This document shows positions 1-5,350 of a DNA stretch of 5,350 nucleotides, one piece after another. Position 1 is the first letter of the stretch; each line of letters opens with the position of its first letter. Both the position numbers and the translations under genes were made by a program. The notes beneath the pieces were generated by a model, which saw nothing but the letters and a program-made list of their open reading frames with translations, did not search any database and was not told where the DNA came from. The stretch is from an uncultured Clostridia bacterium. Lineage in GTDB: Bacteria > Bacillota > Clostridia > Saccharofermentanales > Saccharofermentanaceae. Location of the stretch: NCBI GenBank assembly GCA_946405115.1, contig CAMJGB010000139.1, positions 1 through 5,350 of the forward strand, in the 5' to 3' direction.

Positions 1-1
1 T

Positions 2-391
2 GATTCTTACTGGGGTGGTACATGGATGATGGCATCCAAGTACTGCAACTCTAAGGCTTCTGTAGCTCAGATCATGAGAGATATCTGCATCAACACAGAT
101 TCCCTCCAGGATATGGCTAACAACGGTGAGTTCGTAAACAACATCTCTATCATGGACACACTTGGACATGACGATGCATTCGGACTTGAGTGGCTCGGCG
201 GCCAGAACCCTATCCCGGTTCTCCTCGACGCTGCTACACAGATCGACAACTCAATCATCACAATCAATGACGGTGCTATCAACGATCAGTTCAACGCTGT
301 AGTTGAGTCTTACATCCAGGGCGATATCGCTACTGTTGCTGAGGCTGAGTCCGCATTCATTGCTGCAGTTGAAGACGCTGGTATTGTTTAA
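2..391 (+). CDS. ABC transporter sugar-binding protein, C-terminal part (5' end outside window)
   Basis: This is the last 129 residues of an extracytoplasmic solute-binding protein. The reading frame is open from base 2 and ends at TAA 389-391. The fragment begins with YWGGTWMMA, which fits the late W-G-G region of family 1 (CUT1, MalE-like) sugar-binding proteins. It continues with LGGQNPIPVLLDAA and ends in an Ala/Glu-rich amphipathic helix (VAEAESAFIAAVEDAG), as is usual for the C-terminus of this family. The identification also rests on position: two ABC sugar permeases follow on the same strand, the normal order for these operons. It would capture sugar outside the membrane and deliver it to the permeases. 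The signal peptide and lipobox lie upstream of the window and cannot be checked. The substrate cannot be read from the fragment; cello-oligosaccharides are a guess from the cellobiose phosphorylase downstream. An internal ATG at base 26 is not the start, because coding sequence continues upstream of it. Confidence 0.82.
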   Translation, partial: DSYWGGTWMMASKYCNSKASVAQIMRDICINTDSLQDMANNGEFVNNISIMDTLGHDDAFGLEWLGGQNPIPVLLDAATQIDNSIITINDGAINDQFNAVVESYIQGDIATVAEAESAFIAAVEDAGIV

Positions 392-428
392 TTCACAACA
401 ACTGATTTAAACTAACTAAGGTAATTTT

Positions 429-455
429 GCGGGGCAGGGCAACACCCTGCCCCGC
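429..455 (+). terminator. GC-rich intergenic hairpin, probable partial terminator or mRNA-stabilising structure
   Basis: A perfect 11-bp stem pairs GCGGGGCAGGG (429-439) with CCCTGCCCCGC (445-455) around the 5-base loop CAACA. The following bases (ATTTCCTTAT) are only moderately T-rich and there is no uninterrupted T-run, so full termination is doubtful. It lies 37 bases after the binding-protein stop and about 50 before the permease start. Such hairpins in sugar ABC operons are known to protect the upstream message from 3' decay or to let only some transcripts continue, which gives more binding protein than permease. That role is inferred here. Confidence 0.72.
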
Positions 456-494
456 ATTTCCTTATAACTAAAGAAATTTGGGCAAAATAATTTT

Positions 495-500
495 GGAGAG
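495..500 (+). promoter_or_regulatory. Ribosome binding site that fixes the start of the large permease
   Basis: GGAGAG at 495-500 lies 8 bases before ATG 509, a normal spacing. A GTG in the same frame at 500 would extend the protein by three residues, but it overlaps this Shine-Dalgarno sequence and has no suitable site of its own. ATG 509 is therefore preferred. Confidence 0.75.
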
Positions 501-508
501 TGACCAAG

Positions 509-2947
509 ATGGCAAGAGGTACAAACACACCTTCCAAACGTAGGGGTATGAGCTATTCCAAGTTTGGCTACATCTTTGTGGCCCCCTTCGTAATTGCATA
601 CTGCTTGTTCAGCCTTTATCCGTTGCTTACCACTTTCTGGTATTCCGGAACGGTTATGCAGAATGCTAATGCGAACTTCTGGGGTTTTTCACACAGAGAG
701 GTTTATTATGACAGATACCTTAACCTGTCAGATTATTATGATGATCTCCAGGGAAGCACAGGTATCAATCCTGCAGATTATGCGAAGATCAAGAACTTCT
801 TCTCTGCTCAGGAAGTTGCCGACAGATATTCACCTATCGATCCTGAGGGTCTTCAGGCTCTCGTAGACAATGGCGATATCTCACAGGCTACAAGAGACAG
901 AATCCAGCAGACAATCGATACAGGCGATATTTCTTATATTGCTTCCGATGCATCTGTAATGGAAGAGCTCAACACATGGAGCGCTAATTATGTTGATCTC
1001 GGACTTACCGTTATCAACCAGTTAAACAAAGTAAACACTGCAGCTGTTAATGCTGCTACACTTGCAGAGAGTGATTCTGAAGGATCCGAAGAGGATTCAC
1101 TTACAGCAGAAGATATCCTTACAAGCAGTCAGTACGAAGACTTCCTTGCAACACTTCAGGCTGGTGAGTTCGATGAGGGCCAGACACTTCTCGTTAACTA
1201 CCTCGCAGATTATGCAGAAGTAGATTCACTTTATGATTATTTTGCGGCTGAGGATGTATCACTTGATGCAGAGTCTTTCTACTACATCTGTGCTAACTTG
1301 AATGCACCTAACGCCGTTTACACATCAGCTGATGGTGAGACAGCAATCAACGCGATCACTGTTCCTTTCATGACTAACCTTGAGAAGTATCTCAATGCTA
1401 ATGTTTGGTCCACATCCGTTCCTTCAATTTCATCTTATTCAGCATTCCAGTCCTATATTGACGGCGATACAGAACTCCATTCAGGTGAGGAGCAGCTCTA
1501 TGCTGATCTTTGCGAACTTGATGCAATGGGTCTCATCGTAAGACAGGTTAAGCTTGTTCAGGAAGGCGATACACTTGTACAGTCTTCTAATGCAACAGAT
1601 AACATCCTCGTCGCTATGCGTCAGTATATCGACAGCAATTATCAGTCTGATCCCATTAAGACAAGATCTTCACTTCAGATCGTTTGCCTTAACAACTACC
1701 TCGACGGTTCTATGAACGCAGGAAGAAAGAAGCTTATCGATGCAGGTATCGATGTTGACTCTTACATCTGCTTTGATGGTGAGTTCGACATGGACAAGTA
1801 CCTCCAGTTCAAGGCTTTGATCGGATTGGATACAGTCCTTACACTTGATAAGTACGAAGAGCTTGACGCAGCCAGAAAGCTGAAGAACCAGGAGAAGGCT
1901 CAGTCCAAGCTCGAAGAAGCTCAGGCAGCTTTGCCTGCAGCTCAGGCAGCTTACGATGCAGCAGTTGCTTCCGGTGATCAGGATGCTATCGATGATGCAT
2001 ACGAGGCTCTCACAGCAGTTAACGTAGCTATTTCCGATGCTCAGTCAAAGGTAAACAGACCTGCCGGACTCCTTGAGAAGGCAGATGCTACAAGAGATTA
2101 TCTCTTCGTAGGCTTTAATAACTTCGGAGAGATCTTCGGAAACAAGTTCAGATTCAACAAGGTAGTAGGTGCATTCTATACGACATTCGTAATGTGGATC
2201 ATCGGATTTATCCCTCAGATCCTCTTGTCATTGCTCCTCTCCGCTTGGTTCACAGATACCAAGCTCCACCTTAAGGGGCTCAATCTCATGAAGGCTTTGA
2301 TGTACTTGCCGAACATCATTACTGCGGCAACCATCGCTATCTTCTTCAGAAGATTGTTCTCTTACTCCACAGGTGAGGCTACATCAGCAGTTCAGATGTT
2401 CCTCGATGCAATCGGACACGAGAGAGTTAACTTCTTCGTTAACCCTTGGTACACAAGATTGATCGTAGCATTCATCAACTTCTGGATGTGGTATGGTAAT
2501 ACAATGATCATCTTGATCGCTGGTATTACTTCAATTTCTGAGTCTCTCTATGAGTCTGCTCAGCTTGACGGTGCTAACTCTTTCCAGACATACACGCAGA
2601 TTACATTGCCTATGCTCCGTCCTATAATGCTCTTCTTGTTGGTAACATCAATGATCGGTGGTCTCCAGTTGTACGATATTCCGTTCAACATCAACCAGTA
2701 TCCTTCACTCGTTGCCTTCAATGGAACATACATCAGATGTACACAGACAGTTCTTATGTACGTTAACGAGTTGGCTTTCGGTAAGTCTAGTATCAAGCAG
2801 ATCGGTATTGCATCCTCAGTATCCATCCTCTTGTTCCTTGTTACTACAGTCCTTTCCATCATCATCTTCTACATGATGAGAGATAAGGATGCAGCAGCAC
2901 TTGCAAAGGCTAAGAGACTCGCAAGAAAGGCAGGTGGCACAAAATGA
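509..2947 (+). CDS. ABC sugar transporter permease (MalF/UgpA type) with a ~480-residue extracytoplasmic insertion
   Basis: This 812-residue inner-membrane permease is far longer than the roughly 290-310 residues usual for its family. A positively charged N-terminus leads into helix 1 (about 21-45). A long acidic insertion follows (about 48-530). The ordinary fold resumes at FVGFNNFGEIF (about 533-543), with helices at about 556-580, 596-616, 651-673, 705-724 and 765-791 and a basic C-terminal tail. The EAA loop that docks the ATPase is present: E682-S-A, then LDGA, G688, and I698-T-L-P701. With six helices and both ends inside, the insertion falls outside the cell, on the binding-protein side. 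The frame is unbroken and codon use in the insertion resembles the rest, so an assembly or frameshift fusion is unlikely. The gene follows the binding protein and overlaps the second permease by 4 bases. Family assignment is firm; the role of the insertion is unknown. Confidence 0.93.
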   Translation: MARGTNTPSKRRGMSYSKFGYIFVAPFVIAYCLFSLYPLLTTFWYSGTVMQNANANFWGFSHREVYYDRYLNLSDYYDDLQGSTGINPADYAKIKNFFSAQEVADRYSPIDPEGLQALVDNGDISQATRDRIQQTIDTGDISYIASDASVMEELNTWSANYVDLGLTVINQLNKVNTAAVNAATLAESDSEGSEEDSLTAEDILTSSQYEDFLATLQAGEFDEGQTLLVNYLADYAEVDSLYDYFAAEDVSLDAESFYYICANLNAPNAVYTSADGETAINAITVPFMTNLEKYLNANVWSTSVPSISSYSAFQSYIDGDTELHSGEEQLYADLCELDAMGLIVRQVKLVQEGDTLVQSSNATDNILVAMRQYIDSNYQSDPIKTRSSLQIVCLNNYLDGSMNAGRKKLIDAGIDVDSYICFDGEFDMDKYLQFKALIGLDTVLTLDKYEELDAARKLKNQEKAQSKLEEAQAALPAAQAAYDAAVASGDQDAIDDAYEALTAVNVAISDAQSKVNRPAGLLEKADATRDYLFVGFNNFGEIFGNKFRFNKVVGAFYTTFVMWIIGFIPQILLSLLLSAWFTDTKLHLKGLNLMKALMYLPNIITAATIAIFFRRLFSYSTGEATSAVQMFLDAIGHERVNFFVNPWYTRLIVAFINFWMWYGNTMIILIAGITSISESLYESAQLDGANSFQTYTQITLPMLRPIMLFLLVTSMIGGLQLYDIPFNINQYPSLVAFNGTYIRCTQTVLMYVNELAFGKSSIKQIGIASSVSILLFLVTTVLSIIIFYMMRDKDAAALAKAKRLARKAGGTK
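650..2098 (+). other. Extracytoplasmic insertion domain of the large permease (residues ~48-530)
   Basis: The region lies between helix 1 and the FVGFNNF motif, which in ordinary permeases of this family follows helix 1 after only a few dozen residues. It contains no hydrophobic stretch long enough for a membrane helix. It is rich in Asp, Glu, Ser, Tyr and Ala. It holds four cysteines, C261, C335, C393 and C421 (numbered from ATG 509), which could pair outside the cell. A short near-repeat, VDNGDIS and IDTGDIS, occurs near its start (about residues 120-140). MalF of enteric bacteria has an extracytoplasmic P2 loop that touches the binding protein, but that loop sits between helices 3 and 4 and is much shorter. 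I do not recognise the fold. Confidence 0.8.
1856..2056 (+). other. Predicted helical hairpin or coiled coil at the end of the insertion (residues ~450-516)
   Basis: The stretch is dominated by Ala, Gln, Glu, Lys and Leu with alternating charge (for example KLEEAQAAL). It breaks at SGDQ (488-491) and resumes as a second helix (DDAYEALTAV). This looks like two antiparallel helices joined by a short turn, although P476 may kink the first. It ends about 40 residues before membrane helix 2, so it could act as a stalk holding the rest of the insertion away from the membrane. This is judged by eye, without a coiled-coil score. Confidence 0.6.
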
Positions 2948-3822
2948 GTAGCAATCAGGTAAAATTACGTAGTAAGTCCGCCTCGATAGCTGCATACAGC
3001 GCACTTGTATACGTTGTAGTTATTTTCTTCGCTATCCTTGCGATCATTCCTTTCTGGTACATGTTCATGAACGCTACATGGGATACATTCTCCATCCAGA
3101 CAGGAATCAAGCTTTGGCCTAACTTCGGTCACATTTTCGAGCAGCTTAAGGCAAACTGGGAATATCTGTCGAACCGTTCGACATTCAGTTTCGCATTGGG
3201 CTTCAAGAACTCTTTGATCATCACAGTGTCTGCAACATTCCTTACAGTTTACTTCTCAGCTCTTACAGCGTATGGCTTGAGCATCTATGACTTTAAGGGA
3301 AGAAAGTTGCTCTTCACATTGATCGTCGGAGTTATGATGGTTCCTACAGCAGTTAACATCACAGGTTTCTACAGACTTATGAATGGTATGGGACTCCTCG
3401 GAACAAGATGGCCTTTGATTCTTCCTGCAATCGCAGCGCCTTCAACAGTATTCTTTATTAAGCAGTACATTGATACAACGCTTTCTAGAGAGATTATCGA
3501 GGCTGCTAGAATCGACGGAGCAGGCGAGTTCTATACTTTCAACAGAGTTGCCTTGCCTATTCTCGTTCCGGCTCTTGCTACACAGGCAATCTTCTCCTTC
3601 TTGGGAACTTGGAACAACTTCTTCGCTCCCTCAATCCTCCTCACAAAGCAGGATTTGAAGACATTGCCTTTGATGGTATCGTTGCTCTACGGTGACCGTT
3701 ACACAGACTATGGTGCTATTTACATCGGTCTGTCCGCATCCGTATTCCCGATCATCATCGCTTACGCATTCTTGCAGAAGTACATCATCTCCGGTGTTGC
3801 TGCAGGTGGTGTAAAGGAGTAA
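2944..3822 (+). CDS. ABC sugar transporter permease (MalG/UgpE type)
   Basis: This 292-residue inner-membrane protein is the second half of the importer channel and has the usual family length. Six helices can be placed at about 20-42, 89-113, 122-146, 156-175, 208-228 and 258-280. Helix 2 opens with the common KNSLIIT pattern. The EAA loop is canonical: E186-A-A, R-I-D-G192, then the LP pair at 204-205. The C-terminus QKYIISGVAAGGVKE is the typical end of CUT1 MalG-like permeases. The start ATG lies inside the ATGA overlap with the upstream stop, and AGGTGG (2932-2937) gives a ribosome binding site 6 bases before it, so the two permeases are probably translationally coupled and made in equal amounts. 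No ATPase gene follows; the transcript ends at the terminator just downstream. Nothing in this subunit is unusual, in contrast to its enlarged partner. Confidence 0.95.
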   Translation: MSSNQVKLRSKSASIAAYSALVYVVVIFFAILAIIPFWYMFMNATWDTFSIQTGIKLWPNFGHIFEQLKANWEYLSNRSTFSFALGFKNSLIITVSATFLTVYFSALTAYGLSIYDFKGRKLLFTLIVGVMMVPTAVNITGFYRLMNGMGLLGTRWPLILPAIAAPSTVFFIKQYIDTTLSREIIEAARIDGAGEFYTFNRVALPILVPALATQAIFSFLGTWNNFFAPSILLTKQDLKTLPLMVSLLYGDRYTDYGAIYIGLSASVFPIIIAYAFLQKYIISGVAAGGVKE

Positions 3823-3857
3823 TTTCACTCCCGGAACAAACCTTAAAGGTTTACAAG

Positions 3858-3888
3858 AAAGGGTCGTGCAAAAGCACGGCCCTTTTTA
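3858..3888 (+). terminator. Intrinsic terminator after the permease genes
   Basis: GGGTCGTGC (3861-3869) pairs with GCACGGCCC (3874-3882) around an AAAA loop, with one G-T wobble. The stem is extended by AAA (3858-3860) against the first T residues, and the run TTTTT (3883-3887) follows. It begins 36 bases after the permease stop. It closes the transporter transcription unit. Confidence 0.9.
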
Positions 3889-3899
3889 TATAATATAAT
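3889..3899 (+). promoter_or_regulatory. Possible -10 elements for the lipoprotein gene
   Basis: Two overlapping perfect TATAAT hexamers occur at 3889-3894 and 3894-3899, immediately after the terminator and 24 bases or more before the lipoprotein ATG. A gene placed just behind a terminator needs its own start, which favours a promoter here. The matching -35 positions fall in the terminator stem and are poor (GTGCAA at 3866-3871 matches three of six), so the call is tentative. Confidence 0.35.
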
Positions 3900-3922
3900 T
3901 ATCAAAAATTAGGGAGGAAATT

Positions 3923-4759
3923 ATGAAAAAGGTATGTAAGACACTTCTTGCAACTGCAGTTGTAGCATCCATGTCCCTTTGTGTAACAGGATGTTTCGGT
4001 GCAGCGAAGGAACTCAAGCAGTTGAGCGAGCAGTTCGTTGAGGCAGCCATCGCTAAGGAATTCGACGACATGGCTGATCTTTGCGAAGACGATGATGATG
4101 CTGAGATCATGCTTTCACCTTACGACAACGACTTCGATCCTGTAGATGCAATCCTCGAGAGAGCAACATACTCTATCGGCAAGGCAGAGGTTAAGAAGGA
4201 TGAGGGTTCTGTAGTAGTAACTATTACAATTCCTGACTATGACAGCGTAATCGGTGATGCAGATGATGCAGACGATTTCGAAGATGCACTCGACGAGGCT
4301 GATACAATTGACATCGAAGTAACTCTCGAGTTCGAGAAGGACGGCGATGATTGGGTAATCACTAATCTTGATGATTTCCTCGCTGACTTCTACGGTGAGT
4401 TCTACAGCGAAGACTTCGAGTTCGAGTCCGACTATGAAGGTTGGGTAGCAAGTGAGAACTGGTGGGCATCCGACAACGGTACTTACAGCTCATCAACATC
4501 TTATTTTGATCTCGATCTTAATATTGCAAGCGAGTACTACTATGAGGATATGAGCTACAGCTTCAGAGTTTATGATTCTGACGGAGTTCTCGTATTCGTT
4601 AAGGAGAATATCACAGACTACGGATTCCTCGAGAACTATGCTTACTTCTCAGATTCCGGATGTGCATATCTTGACAGCTATCCGAGCGGCACTTACACAT
4701 TTGTACTTTATGATTCAAATGATGCAGAGTTCTATCGTTCTTCCTGCTCAGTAAGATAA
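3923..4759 (+). CDS. Acidic lipoprotein of unknown function
   Basis: The product has 278 residues. A lysine-containing N-terminus and hydrophobic stretch lead to the lipobox VTGC with lipidated C24, so it should be anchored on the outer face of the membrane. AGGGAGG (3911-3917), 5 bases before the ATG, supports the start. The mature part is extremely acidic: by my count about 67 Asp/Glu against about 12 Lys/Arg in 255 residues. It appears to have two parts. Residues ~27-155 run from a helix (LKQLSEQFVEAAIAKEFDDM) through strands to DDWVITNLDDF, similar in outline to NTF2-like or DUF4878-type lipoproteins, a resemblance I cannot confirm. Residues ~165-278 are rich in Tyr, Ser and Asp with repeated strand-like segments, suggesting a beta-sandwich; two cysteines here (C247, C275) could pair. 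Terminators on both sides make it a one-gene unit, so a link to sugar transport is only positional. Confidence 0.85.
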   Translation: MKKVCKTLLATAVVASMSLCVTGCFGAAKELKQLSEQFVEAAIAKEFDDMADLCEDDDDAEIMLSPYDNDFDPVDAILERATYSIGKAEVKKDEGSVVVTITIPDYDSVIGDADDADDFEDALDEADTIDIEVTLEFEKDGDDWVITNLDDFLADFYGEFYSEDFEFESDYEGWVASENWWASDNGTYSSSTSYFDLDLNIASEYYYEDMSYSFRVYDSDGVLVFVKENITDYGFLENYAYFSDSGCAYLDSYPSGTYTFVLYDSNDAEFYRSSCSVR

Positions 4760-4783
4760 AAGCCCGTAAATTAAGCTTTTTGG

Positions 4784-4815
4784 AGCCTGCTCTTCGTATG
4801 GAGGGCAGGCTTTTT
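4784..4815 (+). terminator. Intrinsic terminator after the lipoprotein gene
   Basis: AGCCTGCTCTTC (4784-4795) pairs with GGAGGGCAGGCT (4800-4811) around a GTAT loop, with two G-T wobbles. The run TTTTT (4811-4815) follows, its first T being the last base of the stem. It lies 24 bases after the lipoprotein stop and separates that gene from the phosphorylase gene. Confidence 0.88.
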
Positions 4816-4866
4816 ACATGGCTTAAATAAGGTTTGTAAACTAACTAATAATTCTTACTTTCTAAG

Positions 4867-4895
4867 TTCAAAAGAAGAAACAGATAGTGTAGAAT
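4867..4895 (+). promoter_or_regulatory. Probable housekeeping-type promoter for the cellobiose phosphorylase gene
   Basis: TTCAAA (4867-4872) is separated by 17 bases from TAGAAT (4890-4895), matching the -35 and -10 consensus at four and five of six positions. Transcription would begin near 4902, giving a leader of about 35 bases that contains the ribosome binding site GGAGG (4925-4929), 8 bases before the ATG. No clear operator palindrome or catabolite-repression site was found by eye in 4816-4937. Confidence 0.5.
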
Positions 4896-4937
4896 ATGTC
4901 TATATTTTTTGAATAAATCACCACGGAGGCAACCATT

Positions 4938-5350
4938 ATGAAATTTGGTCATTTCGATGACGCGCGCAAAGAGTATGTCATCAATACTCCCAAGACACCT
5001 TATCCTTGGATCAACTACCTTGGAAATCAGGGATTCTTCTCCCTTATCTCCAATACAGCCGGCGGTTACAGCTTCTACATGGACGCTAGACTCAGAAGAA
5101 TCACACGTTACCGCTATAACAACGTACCTCTCGATATGGGCGGACGTTATTTCTACATCAATGATAACGGTACAGTATGGAACCCCGGATGGTCTCCTGT
5201 AAAGACAGAGCTTGATGCTTATGAGTGCCGTCACGGTATGGGTTATACAGTCATCACAGGTAAGAAGAATGACCTTAAGGCTGAGGTAACATTCTTCGTT
5301 CCTCAGAACTACGACGGAGAGGTTCAGCAGGTTGTCCTCACTAACGAAGG
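4938..5350 (+). CDS. cbp: Cellobiose phosphorylase (GH94), N-terminal part (3' end outside window)
   Basis: The first 137 codons are present and the frame stays open to the window edge. Cellobiose phosphorylase splits cellobiose with inorganic phosphate into glucose 1-phosphate and glucose in the cytoplasm, saving ATP compared with hydrolysis. There is no signal peptide, as expected. The sequence [15 protein letters not shown], then [10 protein letters not shown] (20-29), [15 protein letters not shown] (33-47), [14 protein letters not shown] (49-62), GGRYFY (68-73), WNPGWSPV (81-88) and YECRHG (95-100) follows the N-terminal beta-sandwich of clostridial cellobiose phosphorylases closely, as I recall them. 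Cellodextrin and chitobiose phosphorylases belong to the same family, but this N-terminus fits the cellobiose enzyme best. The full enzyme is about 810 residues; the catalytic aspartate lies in the missing part. The gene appears to have its own promoter. It would act on sugar brought in by the transporter upstream, if that importer takes cellobiose. Confidence 0.95.
   Translation, partial: MKFGHFDDARKEYVINTPKTPYPWINYLGNQGFFSLISNTAGGYSFYMDARLRRITRYRYNNVPLDMGGRYFYINDNGTVWNPGWSPVKTELDAYECRHGMGYTVITGKKNDLKAEVTFFVPQNYDGEVQQVVLTNE

Noticed and set aside
408..419. TAAACTAACTAA at 408-419 repeated exactly at 4837-4848
   Set aside because: A 12-base match between A+T-rich intergenic stretches is expected about once by chance in a window this size, and no palindrome or shared promoter position supports a regulatory site.
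463..468. TATAAC as a -10 element for a separate permease promoter
   Set aside because: The -35 position 17 bases upstream falls in the hairpin loop and does not resemble TTGACA.
500..508. GTG start three codons upstream of ATG 509 in the large permease
   Set aside because: The GTG overlaps the GGAGAG ribosome binding site that is correctly spaced for ATG 509, and it lacks a site of its own.
2560..2865. Open frame of 101 codons on the minus strand inside the large permease
   Set aside because: It is opposite the conserved EAA loop and helices of the permease and shows no recognisable protein features.
500..2947. The 812-residue permease as an artefact of a frameshift or fused genes
   Set aside because: One unbroken frame, similar codon use throughout, a plausible inside/outside topology, and permease motifs on both sides of the insertion argue for a real single protein.
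4758..4780. AAAAGC (4758-4763) and GCTTTT (4775-4780) as an additional terminator
   Set aside because: The stem is only six mostly A-T pairs with an 11-base loop, and a much stronger terminator follows at once.
4845..5234. Open frame of 129 codons on the minus strand
   Set aside because: It lies opposite the clearly recognised cellobiose phosphorylase start and its promoter region, with no recognisable protein features; it is a shadow of the real gene.
1..5350. CRISPR array, mobile element, tRNA or rRNA
   Set aside because: No regularly spaced direct repeats, transposase-like protein, terminal inverted repeats or recognisable structural RNA was seen on either strand.

Overview
This window carries a carbohydrate-uptake and cleavage locus on the plus strand, most likely from an anaerobic, fibre- or cellodextrin-using Clostridia-type bacterium (Bacillota; gut or rumen style). 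The pointers are a cellobiose phosphorylase very like those I remember from cellulolytic clostridia and ruminococci, strong AGGAGG-type ribosome binding sites, a Gram-positive-style lipoprotein, moderate G+C, and a codon preference for ACA, ATC, TTC and AGA. No species can be named from the sequence alone.

Layout: (1) 2-391, the C-terminal end of an extracytoplasmic sugar-binding protein, running in from the left. (2) 392-508, a gap holding a very strong GC-rich hairpin without a real T-run, followed by a ribosome binding site. (3) 509-2947, an ABC sugar permease of the MalF/UgpA type, 812 residues long because about 480 residues are inserted between its first membrane helix and the rest of the permease fold. 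(4) 2944-3822, the partner MalG/UgpE-type permease of normal length, overlapping the previous gene by 4 bases. (5) 3858-3888, an intrinsic terminator. (6) 3923-4759, a very acidic two-part lipoprotein of unknown function. (7) 4784-4815, a second intrinsic terminator. (8) A probable promoter at 4867-4895, then the first 137 codons of cellobiose phosphorylase, running out of the window at the right.

How the parts fit: the binding protein and two permeases form a CUT1-type importer. Its ATPase is not in the window, so it may be encoded elsewhere, possibly as a shared MsmX/MsiK-type ATPase. The neighbouring phosphorylase makes cellobiose or short cellodextrins the best guess for the substrate, but this is inference from context. 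The two terminators split the region into at least three transcription units, so transporter, lipoprotein and phosphorylase are probably not one operon.

The most unusual item is the large extracytoplasmic insertion in the first permease, which contains four cysteines and ends in a predicted helical hairpin or coiled coil next to the membrane. The acidic lipoprotein is the second item of interest. I see no CRISPR array, mobile element, tRNA or rRNA.
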